The notes beneath the pieces were generated by a model, which was given only the letters and a program-made list of their open reading frames with translations, did no database searches and was not told where the DNA came from. Below, one piece after another: positions 16,778 through 25,348 of a stretch of DNA of 64,000 bases (its first letter is position 1; each line of letters starts with the position of its first letter). Source of the DNA: Actinomadura macrotermitis (GTDB lineage: Bacteria; Actinomycetota; Actinomycetes; Streptosporangiales; Streptosporangiaceae); NCBI RefSeq assembly GCF_009604375.1, contig NZ_WEGH01000006.1, positions 372,001 through 436,000 of the forward strand, written 5' to 3'. The position numbers and the translations under genes were made by a program.

Positions 16778-19045
16778 GTGGCCTGGCAGCTCCACTACAC
16801 CTCCGCGCGGCGCGGCCCGACCGGCCGGGCGGGGTTCCAGTTCGTCGCCGAGACGCCGGGGCTGCCCGCCGGGGTCCGCGCGGCGGTGACGCCGTATCTG
16901 GCGTACCGGCCGCCGCCGGACGCGCCGCTGTCGCCGGAGGAGGGCGAGCTGCACCGCTTCCCGGTCGCGCTGCTCTACGACCGGGTGGACGGCCGCCCGC
17001 TGCTGCTGCGCTGCCGCTATCTGGGGCAGGACTACTCGGGCCGGTACGGCAACTTCTTCGCGCACGCCGTCGTCGCCGAGCCGGGCGAGCTGGAGGGGCT
17101 GCGGCCCGCCGAGCTGTGGGACGCGCCGCTGTGGTGCGACGATCCGGCGGCCGGCGCCGATCTGCCGGACCTGGCCGACCTGGCACCGGGCCCCGACTTC
17201 GCGCCCGACCTGCTGGCCGAGTGGCTCGCCGGGCGCGGCGGCCACCGGATGCTGGCCGGGATCGTCGACGCGGTCGCGGCGGTGCTCGGGCGCGGCCACG
17301 GCCGGGTGGTGCTGGTGTCGGAGGACGTCGGCGCGATCGCCCGGTGGATCGCGGTGGTGTCGTACTCGCTGCCGCTCGCGGCGGCGGCGCGGCTGACGTT
17401 CGTCACCTACAGCGCCGACCCCGGCGGCGCGGCGCAGCGGCTCGTCGGCACCACCCCGGACGTGTGGGCGGGCGCGCAGCACCACGGTTCGGCCGCGTTC
17501 GTCCTGGATTCCGTGCCGCCCGGCGCCGAACCGGGCCGGTTCGCCGCGACCGTCGCGCGCTGCTGGCGGGACGGCGACTTCGCCGGGCTGGACGCGCTCG
17601 GCGAGCTGGCGCTGCTGGACGGCGACCGTCCCGGCCCGGCCGAGCTGGACCGCGCCGCGGCCCTGCTGGCGCTCTGCCGGGGCGACGCCTCCGTCGGCGC
17701 GGCCGAGGAGGCCGGGGCCGCCGGGCTGCTGGCGCGGCACGGCGCCGCGATCCCCGAGTGGATGTGGCGCGACCTGGTGCCGGGCGTGCCCTCGATGGGG
17801 TTCGACCTGGCCCTGGCGGTGCACGACCGGGCGCGGGCGGCGGGCGCGGCGGGCGTCGCGGGGCAGTGCGCGCTGCGCGCGACCGTCCTCGCCCTGTCCG
17901 ACCCGGCGGCGCGGGCCCGGCTGCCCCGGCTGGAGCTGTCGCCGGCGGCGCGCGCCGAGCTGGCGCCGCGCGTGGCCGAGGCGCTGACGGCCGCCGCCGA
18001 CCTGACCGAGGTCGCGGGCATCGCCGCGATGACCGACACCGATCCCGGCGAGGTCGCCGCCGCCGCGCACGGCCGGGCGAGGTGCGGCGCCGCCGACCTG
18101 CCCGCCGCGCTCGCCGCCTGTCCCGGCGGGGCGCGCGACGCGCTGTTGACCGGCGCGCTGCGCGGCCTCGCCGCCACCGACGAGGCCACCCGCGCCGCCG
18201 TCCTCGGCGACCGCGCCTGCGACCTGCTGTACGACATGCCGCACGCGGGGGAACGGCCGCTGGAGCCGGTCATCGCGCTGGCCGTGCTCGCCTCGGTCGG
18301 ACGCCGCCGCCGCGACGCGCGGCTGACGGTGGCCGCGGAGCTGCTGCGGCTGGACGTCCCCGCCGCCGACCGGGACGCCGCGTTCGGCCGGATCTGGGGC
18401 GAACCGCCGGACGCCGCCGAGTGCCTCGCGCTCGTCGACGCGCACGCCGACGCGTTCCCGGCGCATCCGGCGCTCGCGGCGCTGCCGTCGCGGACGTTCG
18501 CGCGGCTGGCCACCGGTGACGGTCTCGCCGATCCGGGCACGCTGCGGCTGGCCGCCCGCGTCCAGGCAGTGCTGCCGGGAGGCGGCGCCGAGCGCGACGC
18601 CCGCATCGTCCGGGCGTACGGCAACGCGATCGGCGCGGACAAACCCGGCGACGCCGCACAGGCCCTCGCCACGCTCACCGGCCAGGGCCGGCTCGCCGCC
18701 ACCGCGTTCGCCGGGGCCGCGCGGCGGCTCGGCCGCCGCGACCCCCGCTTCCGCGCGGCCCTGCTCGCCGCCGCGTCCGCCCCGGACCGGGCCCGGCTCG
18801 GCGCCGCCTGGACCGCCGAACTGCCCGGCCGGCCGCGCGGCGCCGAGGCCGTCCGCCGCGACGAGCTGGTCGAGGTCGCGCTGCGGCTGCGGCGGCACGG
18901 CGCCCGCGACGCTGGCCTGGACGACTGGGCGCGCGCGGCCGCCGGGCGCTGGGGCGCCGTCCGCCGCCTGGACGCCCGTTTCGCCGCCGACCCGGGGCTG
19001 CGCGCCGCGCTGCGCGAGCTGGCCGACGAGGGCAAGGGGAGGTGA
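16778..19045 (+). CDS. GTPase-associated protein 1 (GAP1)-like protein
   Basis: 755-residue protein with GTG start. The N-terminal about 140 residues carry the pattern of GAP1 type-2 N-terminal domains: WQLHYTSARRGPTGRAGFQFVAETPGLP, then LHRFPVALLYDRVDGRPLLLRCRYLGQDYSGRYGNFFAHAVVAE. A middle domain (about 145-260) includes VVLVSEDVGAIARWIAVVSYSLPLAAAARLTFVTYS. The remainder is a long Ala/Arg-rich helical repeat region without known motifs. GAP1 proteins were defined by comparative genomics as constant partners of the double GTPases; their biochemical activity is not known to me. It sits exactly between the two GTPase genes, with gaps of 4 nt on each side. Confidence 0.82.
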   Translation: MAWQLHYTSARRGPTGRAGFQFVAETPGLPAGVRAAVTPYLAYRPPPDAPLSPEEGELHRFPVALLYDRVDGRPLLLRCRYLGQDYSGRYGNFFAHAVVAEPGELEGLRPAELWDAPLWCDDPAAGADLPDLADLAPGPDFAPDLLAEWLAGRGGHRMLAGIVDAVAAVLGRGHGRVVLVSEDVGAIARWIAVVSYSLPLAAAARLTFVTYSADPGGAAQRLVGTTPDVWAGAQHHGSAAFVLDSVPPGAEPGRFAATVARCWRDGDFAGLDALGELALLDGDRPGPAELDRAAALLALCRGDASVGAAEEAGAAGLLARHGAAIPEWMWRDLVPGVPSMGFDLALAVHDRARAAGAAGVAGQCALRATVLALSDPAARARLPRLELSPAARAELAPRVAEALTAAADLTEVAGIAAMTDTDPGEVAAAAHGRARCGAADLPAALAACPGGARDALLTGALRGLAATDEATRAAVLGDRACDLLYDMPHAGERPLEPVIALAVLASVGRRRRDARLTVAAELLRLDVPAADRDAAFGRIWGEPPDAAECLALVDAHADAFPAHPALAALPSRTFARLATGDGLADPGTLRLAARVQAVLPGGGAERDARIVRAYGNAIGADKPGDAAQALATLTGQGRLAATAFAGAARRLGRRDPRFRAALLAAASAPDRARLGAAWTAELPGRPRGAEAVRRDELVEVALRLRRHGARDAGLDDWARAAAGRWGAVRRLDARFAADPGLRAALRELADEGKGR

Positions 19046-19049
19046 CCGG

Positions 19050-20759
19050 ATGCACCCGATCGTCATCCTGCTGCTGATCGCGGCGTGGATCGCCGCGATG
19101 TGGCTCGGGTTCGTGGTGGTGTTCCCGGTGCTGTTCCCGGTCGCCGTCGCCGCCGCCGGGCTCGCCGCCGTCGGCCTGTACTACCTGCACGCCTGCCGGA
19201 CGCTCGCGCCGTCCACCCGGCTCGGCCCCTCCCCCGTCGGCGCGCCCGAGACCGCCTACCGGCACTACCTGCTCGACCAGGTCTGGCGCGACTGGTGGAC
19301 GATCACCCGCACGGTCGTGCCGCGGGTGTGGCACACCGCCGTGACGGTCGTGACGAGGCTGACGTCCTACCTGCTCGGCGGCCTGTGGGGGTTCTTCGCC
19401 TTCCCGGTCTGGCTGGCGCTCTGCGCCGGCATCGTGGTGGCGGCGCTGCCCGCCGCCGCGCTCGGCGTCGCGCTGACCGCGCTGTACGGGCTGGTCGCGG
19501 CGGTCGGCCTGGCCGGCTGGCTGGTGTGCGCGCTCACGCTCGCCGCCGTGGAGCGGCTGTTCATGGCCTACGGCCGGATCCTGCAGACCTGCCCGCATCC
19601 GTTCTGCTACGAGAAGATCGCGCTGCCGGTGTACGAGTGCCCGGGCTGCCAGGCCCGGCACCCGCATCTCACGCCGGGTGCGGCGGGCGCGTTCCTGCAC
19701 GTGTGCCGGTGCGGGACGCGGCTGCCGACGACGGTGCCGCTCGGCCGGTTCCGGCTGTCGGCGTACTGCCCGCACTGCGGCGGGCGGCTACCCGAGCGCA
19801 TCGGGCGGGTCCGTGTGGAGCCGCTGGCGTTCGTCGGCGGCCCCTCCGCCGGGAAGACGACGTTCATGGTGATGGGCATCCGCGCCCTGCACGCCCGCGC
19901 GCGCGCTGTGCAGGGCCGGGTCGCGTTCGTCGAGCAGCGCCACGCGCAGGCGTACGCGGGCGCGATCCGCGAGTTCCAGCGCGGCGGGCGGCTCGCCAAG
20001 ACCGGCCCCGAACTGCCCCTCGCCACCATGCTGGACGTCGAGCTGCCCGGACGGGCCCGGCGCATCCTGTACCTGTTCGACCCGGCCGGCGAGCACTACA
20101 CCGGCGCGTCCGAGGTCGAGTCGCTGCGCTACCTCGACCACGGCGAGGCGCTGCTGTTCGTCGTCGACCCGTTCGCGCTCCCCCAGGTCGGCCGCGCCCT
20201 CACCGGCGACGAGCGGCGGCTGGTCGACGAGACGGCCGCCGCGTCCGACGAGGACCCCGCCGACACCCTGCAGCGGGTGCTGAACGAGCTGCGCACCCGC
20301 CCCGACCGGGGCCGGCAGAAGCGCGTCGCGGTCGTGGTCACCAAGACCGACCTGCTGGTGCGCACCGAGATCGGCCGGTCCCTGGACACCGACCCCGACC
20401 TGCGCGGCTGGCTCGGCCGGGTCGGCCTCGGCAACACCGTGCGCACCCTGGACCAGGTCGCCGGCCAGGTCCGCTACTTCGGCTCGGGCCTCGCCACCGC
20501 CCCCGACGACGTCGCCGACCTGCTCGGCTGGGTGGCCGGGCTCGCCCCGGCCGGCGAGCACGCCGGGCCGTCGCCCGACCCGGGCCAGGAGGTGCCGGGC
20601 ACCGCGCCGCTGCGCGACCCGTGGCCGGTGCGGGGCCGCGACGCCGCCCGCGTCCCGGCGGGCTACCAGGCGGGCCGGTGGGCGGTGCTGGCCGGGCTGT
20701 CGCTGCTGACGATCGCGTCGCTCGCGGGCGCCGCCCTGGCCGCCGTCCGGCTGATCTGA
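19050..20759 (+). CDS. Membrane-anchored zinc-ribbon GTPase (double-GTPase system, member 2)
   Basis: 569-residue protein. Hydrophobic segments at about 4-47 and 107-170 give four or five membrane helices. A cysteine-rich module follows (C181, C186, C197xxC200, C219, C221, C240xxC243), then the GTPase domain: P-loop GGPSAGKTT (263-271), DPAGE (344-348) as switch II and TKTD (431-434). A last membrane helix is at about 545-566. Both the N-terminal bundle and the C-terminal helix anchor a cytoplasmic GTPase. GGGGAGGTGACCGG precedes the ATG. It is probably the membrane partner of the soluble GTPase at 15553-16773; together with GAP1 they form the core of the cassette. Confidence 0.85.
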   Translation: MHPIVILLLIAAWIAAMWLGFVVVFPVLFPVAVAAAGLAAVGLYYLHACRTLAPSTRLGPSPVGAPETAYRHYLLDQVWRDWWTITRTVVPRVWHTAVTVVTRLTSYLLGGLWGFFAFPVWLALCAGIVVAALPAAALGVALTALYGLVAAVGLAGWLVCALTLAAVERLFMAYGRILQTCPHPFCYEKIALPVYECPGCQARHPHLTPGAAGAFLHVCRCGTRLPTTVPLGRFRLSAYCPHCGGRLPERIGRVRVEPLAFVGGPSAGKTTFMVMGIRALHARARAVQGRVAFVEQRHAQAYAGAIREFQRGGRLAKTGPELPLATMLDVELPGRARRILYLFDPAGEHYTGASEVESLRYLDHGEALLFVVDPFALPQVGRALTGDERRLVDETAAASDEDPADTLQRVLNELRTRPDRGRQKRVAVVVTKTDLLVRTEIGRSLDTDPDLRGWLGRVGLGNTVRTLDQVAGQVRYFGSGLATAPDDVADLLGWVAGLAPAGEHAGPSPDPGQEVPGTAPLRDPWPVRGRDAARVPAGYQAGRWAVLAGLSLLTIASLAGAALAAVRLI

Positions 20760-20872
20760 CCGGCTGCCGCCGCCGATCCCCACCGGAGGGTGTGGATCAC
20801 GAACCCCGTCTCGGCAGGTGGCGTCCTACCAGGTAAGAGGGGGCAGATCCCCGCCGAGGAAGGGGCAGTCCG

Positions 20873-21583
20873 ATGCCCGAGCAACGACCCCAGGACACCG
20901 CCGTCGACGCCGTCATCGGCCCAGGCGGCCCCCAGGACGAGCGGCGGACGGGACCAGAGATGTCCCCGCGGGCGATCCTGCTGCTCGGAGGCGGCGCCAC
21001 CGCGGCCGTCGTCGTGGTGCTCGCCCTGACCATGCTCTTCGGCGGCCACCCGTCCCGCAACTCCAGCGCCGACCGGCCGAGCGAGATCCAGACGGCGAGC
21101 GCGAGCACCGCGCCGCAGCCCTCCTCCTCCGGCGGCACTCCCACCACGGGCACCGCCATCGGACCGGCCACGCCCCCGCCCGCCGTGCCGCAGGCGACCG
21201 TCCCGCAACTGTCGGGGCTCGGCTCGATGACCGCCGTCGGACGGCTCGCCGCGCGGCAGATCCCGCTCGGCTCGCTCATCCGGGTGCCGTCCGCGCAGCC
21301 CGCCGGGCTGGTGCTGCGCAGCTTCCCCGCCCCCGGCACCGCGCTCACCCCGGGCATGCCGGTCACCCTGTACGTGTCGGGCGGGCAGGGCGGCGCGGTC
21401 ACCGGCAGCCGGGTGGTCGTGCCCTATTTCACCGGGCTGACCGAGGAGCAGGCGCGCATCGCCGCGGGCGGCCTCGGCCTGACGGTGACCACCACGGGCA
21501 CCGGCATGGTCACCGCCCAGCAGCCCGCGCCCGGCACCGTCCGGCTGCGCGGCTCGGCCGTCACGCTGAACCTCGGCGGCTGA
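20873..21583 (+). CDS. Membrane-anchored PASTA-domain protein
   Basis: 236-residue protein: a short cytoplasmic N-terminus, one membrane helix (about 33-55, ILLLGGGATAAVVVVLALTMLF), a Ser/Thr/Pro-rich linker, and two PASTA-like domains (about 108-168, ATVPQLSGLGSMTAVGRLAARQIPLG...FPAPGTALTPGMPVTLYVSGG; about 175-236, VVVPYFTGLTEEQARIAAGGLGLTVTTTGTG...PAPGTVRLRGSAVTLNLGG). PASTA modules bind muropeptides or uncrosslinked peptidoglycan in PknB-type kinases, but no kinase domain is present. It lies 113 nt after the GTPase cassette, so it may have its own promoter. It is a plausible cell-wall sensor for that system, by context only. Confidence 0.85.
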   Translation: MPEQRPQDTAVDAVIGPGGPQDERRTGPEMSPRAILLLGGGATAAVVVVLALTMLFGGHPSRNSSADRPSEIQTASASTAPQPSSSGGTPTTGTAIGPATPPPAVPQATVPQLSGLGSMTAVGRLAARQIPLGSLIRVPSAQPAGLVLRSFPAPGTALTPGMPVTLYVSGGQGGAVTGSRVVVPYFTGLTEEQARIAAGGLGLTVTTTGTGMVTAQQPAPGTVRLRGSAVTLNLGG

Positions 21584-21678
21584 CCGGCGAATGTGACACA
21601 CCCCACTTCCTGACGCGGCAGATAACTCACCGTCATCGCGTTGAAGCCTCTCGAAACACCGGCGACGAGAGGGACGAG

Positions 21679-22278
21679 ATGACCGACGGCACCCTGGCCC
21701 TGGACCGGGCCGCGCAGGAACTGCTGTTCACCGAGGCGCGCACCGCCAACACCTTCACGGACGAGCCCGTCACCGACGCGCAGGTCGCGGCGATCTACGA
21801 CCTGGTCAAGTGGGGCCCGACCGCGATGAACACCCAGCCGCTCCGGCTGACGCTGGTGCGCAGCCCGCAGGCCCGCGAGCGCCTGGTCGCGCACATGAAC
21901 GAGGGCAACAAGGCCAAGACCGCCGCCGCCCCGCTGACGATCATCGTGACGGCCGACGCCGACTTCCACGAGCACCTGCCGGTGACCTTCCCGCACAAGC
22001 CGGACGCCCGCGAGGTGATGGCCGCCAACCCCGGCCGCGCGCGGATGGCGCACTTCAACGCCGCCATCCAGCTCGGCTACCTGATCGTCGGCATCCGCGC
22101 CGCCGGGCTGGCCGCCGGGCCGATGGCCGGCTACGACGCCGAGGGGATCAAGAAGGAGTTCCTGGCGGACGACAACCGGCAGGTCGTCGCCGTGGTGAAC
22201 GTCGGCCGCCCCGGGCCGGACGCCTGGTTCGACCGCAACCCCCGCCTGTCCTACGACCAGGTCGTCACCGAGATCTGA
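21679..22278 (+). CDS. Malonic semialdehyde reductase/nitroreductase family (RutE-like)
   Basis: 199-residue FMN enzyme of the nitroreductase family, RutE/HadB-type branch. LDRAAQELLFTEARTANTFTDEPV, VKWGPTAMNTQPLRLTLV (FMN phosphate loop), FPHKPDAREVM and GYDAEGIKKEFLADDNRQVVAVVNVGRP all follow that subfamily. Such enzymes reduce 3-oxopropanoate to 3-hydroxypropanoate in uracil breakdown, or nitro and enal groups, with NAD(P)H. No rut pathway neighbours are visible, so it may serve in detoxification. The start is at 21679 after GAGAGGGACGAG. The next gene, a drug exporter, begins 24 nt later and may be co-transcribed. Confidence 0.88.
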   Translation: MTDGTLALDRAAQELLFTEARTANTFTDEPVTDAQVAAIYDLVKWGPTAMNTQPLRLTLVRSPQARERLVAHMNEGNKAKTAAAPLTIIVTADADFHEHLPVTFPHKPDAREVMAANPGRARMAHFNAAIQLGYLIVGIRAAGLAAGPMAGYDAEGIKKEFLADDNRQVVAVVNVGRPGPDAWFDRNPRLSYDQVVTEI

Positions 22279-22302
22279 GCACCCGGGCAGGAGACTCCCC
22301 CC

Positions 22303-23571
22303 ATGACCGAGCTTTCCGCGGCGCCCCGCGCCGGCGAGGACACCGCCCCCGCCGCGCCGGGGCGCCGGCTCGTCCTGATCGTCGTCCTCGGCGCGCTGAG
22401 CGCGCTCGCGCCGCTGTCGATCGACATGTACCTGCCGGCGCTGCCCGAGCTGACCGGCGACCTGTCGACCGGGGCGGTGCAGGCCCAGCTCACGCTGACC
22501 GCGTGCGTCGCCGGCCTCGCCCTCGGCCAGGTCGTGGCCGGGCCGATGAGCGACGCCTGGGGGCGCCGCCGCCCGCTGCTGGTCGGGATGGCCGCCTACA
22601 CCGCCGCGTCGCTGGTCTGCGCCCTCGCGCCGACCGTGGAGACGCTGATCGCGCTCCGGCTGGTGCAGGGCGCGGCGGGCGCTGCCGGGATCGTGATCGC
22701 CCGCGCCGTCGTCCGCGACCTGTACGACGGCACCGCGGCGGCGAAGTTCTTCTCGCTGCTGATGCTCGTCAACGGCCTCGCGCCGATCCTGGCGCCGGTG
22801 TTCGGCGGCCAGCTGCTGCGGGTCATGCCCTGGCCGGGGGTGTTCGGCGTGCTCGGCGGGATCGGGGTGGCGCTGCTGCTCGCGGCGCTGTTCGGGCTGC
22901 CCGAGACGCTGCCGCCCGGCCGCCGCGCGACCGGCGGGCTGCGCGAGACGCTGCGCACGTTCCGGGCGCTGCTGGCCGACCGGGTCTTCGCCGGGTACGC
23001 GGCGGCGATCGGCCTGGCGTTCGCGGCGATGTTCGTCTACATCTCCGGCTCGCCGTTCGTGCTGCAGGACCTCTACCACCTGTCGCCGCAGATGTTCAGC
23101 CTGGTGTTCGCGGTCAACTCCGTCGGCATCATCGCCGCCGGGCAGGCCGGCGGGTGGCTGGCCGGGCGGGTGCCGCTGCGGCGGCTGCTGGACGCCGGCC
23201 TGCTGGTCGTCGCGGCGGGCGGCGTCGCGCTGCTGGTCTCGGTGCTCGCCGGCGCGGGCCTGGCGGGCGTGCTGCCCGCGCTGTTCCTGGTGGTCGCCGG
23301 GCAGGGCCTGGTGCTGCCGAACGCCACCGCCCTGGCATTGTCGGACCGGCCCGCGCACATGGCGGGCAGCGCCTCGGCGCTGCTCGGCCTCGCCCAGTTC
23401 GCGCTCGGCGGGGCGGCGGCGCCGCTCGCCGGGATCGGCGGGACCGGCACCGCCGTGCCGATGGCCGTGACGATCGCGGCGCTGGCGGTCGCGGCGGCGC
23501 TGCTCACCGCCCTCACCACCCGCCGCGTCAGGGCCCGGCGGGCGCCAGGGCGGTCAGGACGAAGGTCGTGA
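22303..23571 (+). CDS. Bcr/CflA-type multidrug efflux MFS transporter
   Basis: 422-residue major facilitator of the 12-helix DHA1 type. SIDMYLPALPEL in helix 1 and the loop 2-3 motif GPMSDAWGRRRPLLVGM are characteristic of Bcr/CflA exporters, as is RLVQGAAGAAGIVIARAVVRDLYDG in helix 4. It exports drugs such as bicyclomycin or sulfonamides by proton antiport in known members. The Arg-rich C-terminus overlaps the convergent tetR gene by 44 nt, a tight arrangement that could produce antisense transcripts. Confidence 0.92.
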   Translation: MTELSAAPRAGEDTAPAAPGRRLVLIVVLGALSALAPLSIDMYLPALPELTGDLSTGAVQAQLTLTACVAGLALGQVVAGPMSDAWGRRRPLLVGMAAYTAASLVCALAPTVETLIALRLVQGAAGAAGIVIARAVVRDLYDGTAAAKFFSLLMLVNGLAPILAPVFGGQLLRVMPWPGVFGVLGGIGVALLLAALFGLPETLPPGRRATGGLRETLRTFRALLADRVFAGYAAAIGLAFAAMFVYISGSPFVLQDLYHLSPQMFSLVFAVNSVGIIAAGQAGGWLAGRVPLRRLLDAGLLVVAAGGVALLVSVLAGAGLAGVLPALFLVVAGQGLVLPNATALALSDRPAHMAGSASALLGLAQFALGGAAAPLAGIGGTGTAVPMAVTIAALAVAAALLTALTTRRVRARRAPGRSGRRS

Positions 23572-24127
23572 CCTCCTCGGCGAGGCGCGCGGCGGGCTTC
23601 GGCCCGTCCGCGCGGTACCAGGCGGGCATCTGGTTGACCATGCCGAGCGCGACGATCGTGACGGTCTCGGCCGGGGTGGCGGCGGCGAACTCCCCGGCCC
23701 GCTGCCCCCGCTCGACGATCTCGCGGAAGGTGACGTGGTAGCGGCGGCGGTCGGCGCGGACGGCGTGCATGCGGGCGGGTTCCAGCCGGTGCATCTCGCG
23801 GGCGAACACCTTGGCCTCGTCGATGTGCTCGGCGGTGCTGAGGATCAGCCCGGTCAGCACGGCGCGGACGGACTCGGCCGCGGGCAGCCCGGCGGCCAGC
23901 ACCCGGTCCAGGTCGGCCAGCTGGCGGGTGATCAGCCCGTGGTAGATCTCGTAGAGCAGGTCGTCCTTGGCGTCGAAGTAGTGGTAGAGCGCGCCCTTGG
24001 TGACCTTCGCCTCGGTCACGATCCGCTGGACCGGGGTCGCGTCGTAGCCGTGCTCGGCGAACAGCCGCACGGCCGCGTCCAGGATGCGCCGCTCCACCGG
24101 GCTGCTGCGGGGACCGCCGTCCGCCAT
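23528..24127 (-). CDS. TetR/AcrR family transcriptional regulator
   Basis: 199-residue repressor. The HTH is at about 12-58 (VERRILDAAVRLFAEHGYDATPVQRIVTEAKVTKGALYHYFDAKDDLLYEIY). The C-terminal ligand domain (HRLEPARMHAVRADRRRYHVTFREIVERG) resembles regulators of acyl-CoA or lipid catabolism genes (KstR2-like shape), though identity cannot be judged here. It is divergent from the phosphotriesterase gene, and a perfect 14-bp palindrome lies between the two starts, so autoregulation plus control of that enzyme is the simplest reading. It is also a candidate for the dispersed operator motif, since no other TetR here has a matching site at its own promoter. Confidence 0.92.
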   Translation of the reverse strand: MADGGPRSSPVERRILDAAVRLFAEHGYDATPVQRIVTEAKVTKGALYHYFDAKDDLLYEIYHGLITRQLADLDRVLAAGLPAAESVRAVLTGLILSTAEHIDEAKVFAREMHRLEPARMHAVRADRRRYHVTFREIVERGQRAGEFAAATPAETVTIVALGMVNQMPAWYRADGPKPAARLAEEVTTFVLTALAPAGP

Positions 24128-24154
24128 CGGCCGCCTCCCTCTTCCGTGCTTTCA

Positions 24155-24206
24155 TTGACGTCCATCGGCTCCGCCTCATAGTTTGCCAGAAGACCGACCG
24201 GTCGGT
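24155..24206 (+). promoter_or_regulatory. Promoter and 14-bp palindromic operator of phosphotriesterase gene
   Basis: TTGACG (24155-24160), a 16-nt spacer and CATAGT (24177-24182) form a plausible promoter. ACCGACCGGTCGGT, a perfect palindrome, occupies 24193-24206, immediately downstream of the expected transcription start and 20 nt before the ATG. It resembles TetR-family operators. Confidence 0.6.
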
Positions 24207-24225
24207 ATGTGCAGAGGAGCCCCTG

Positions 24226-25206
24226 ATGCCCGCAGTCGAGACCGCCCGCGGCCCCGTCGACGTCGACGACCTCGGCCGCACCTACATGCACGAGCACGTC
24301 TTCGTGCTGAGCACCGAGCACGTGCAGAACTACGGCGCGGGCGCCTGGTGGGACGAGGAGGAGCGGACCGCCGACGCCGTCGTCAAGCTGCGCGAGCTGG
24401 TCGAGCGGGGCGTGCGGACGATCGCCGACCCGACCGTGTGGGGCCTCGGCCGCTACATCCCGCGCATCGCGCGGATCGCCGGGCAGGTGCCCGAGCTGAA
24501 CATCATCGTCGCGACCGGGATCTACTCCTACAACGACGTGCCCTTCCAGTTCCACTACCGGGGCCCCGGCACGCTGCTCGGCGGCCCGGACCCGATGGTC
24601 GCCGACTTCGTCCGCGACCTCACCGAGGGCATCGGCGAGACCGGCGTCAAGGCGGCGTTCCTGAAGTGCGCGATCGACGCGCCCGGCCTCACCCCCGGCG
24701 TCGAGCGCATCCTGCGCGCCGTCGCCGCCGCGCACCGCGAGACCGGCGCGCCGCTCACCGTGCACACCGACAGCGCGGCGCACACCGGGCGGATCGTGGT
24801 GGACCTGCTCGGCAAGGAGGGCGTGGACCTGTCCAAGGTCGTCATCGGGCACGCCGGCGACAGCAACGACCTGGACTACCTGATGGAGCTCGCCGACACC
24901 GGCGCGATCCTCGGGATGGACCGGTTCGGCCTGGACCTGCTGAACCCGACCGCGAGCCGGATCGCCACGATCGCGGCCCTCTGCGAGCGCGGCTACACCG
25001 ACCGGATGGTGCTGAGCCACGACGCCAGCTGCTACATGGACTGGTTCGGGCCCGACCCGGAGATGCTGCGGGCGATGGCGCCGAACTGGAACTACCGGCA
25101 CATCGGCGACGACGTCCTGCCCGCGCTGCGCGAGCTGGGCGTGAGCGACGCGCAGCTGGACCAGATGCTGGTGGACAACCCTCGTCGTTACTTCACTACC
25201 GGCTGA
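24226..25206 (+). CDS. Phosphotriesterase/lactonase family metal hydrolase
   Basis: 326-residue amidohydrolase of the phosphotriesterase family. All metal ligands are present: His22 and His24 (MHEHVF), the carbamylated Lys147 (FLKCAID), His180 (TVHTDS), His209 (IGHAGDS) and Asp266 (LSHDAS). Natural members open lactones, including acyl-homoserine lactones, or hydrolyse organophosphates promiscuously. A paralogue with the same layout lies at 27735-28706 in the P450/PhyH operon, so both may act on related lactone intermediates of one pathway. Control by the divergent TetR is likely. Confidence 0.92.
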   Translation: MPAVETARGPVDVDDLGRTYMHEHVFVLSTEHVQNYGAGAWWDEEERTADAVVKLRELVERGVRTIADPTVWGLGRYIPRIARIAGQVPELNIIVATGIYSYNDVPFQFHYRGPGTLLGGPDPMVADFVRDLTEGIGETGVKAAFLKCAIDAPGLTPGVERILRAVAAAHRETGAPLTVHTDSAAHTGRIVVDLLGKEGVDLSKVVIGHAGDSNDLDYLMELADTGAILGMDRFGLDLLNPTASRIATIAALCERGYTDRMVLSHDASCYMDWFGPDPEMLRAMAPNWNYRHIGDDVLPALRELGVSDAQLDQMLVDNPRRYFTTG

Positions 25207-25348
25207 CATGATCCCCTCTATGCTGATCCGGGGGTCTTTGTCGTACCCGCTGGAGCAAGTCTGGGATGGTGACGCCGGAGCCCGCCGCCACTGAGGATCA
25301 TCCTGCGCGGCGTCGTCCGCCGCGCGGGAGCGGAGGAGGACGCGTCCG

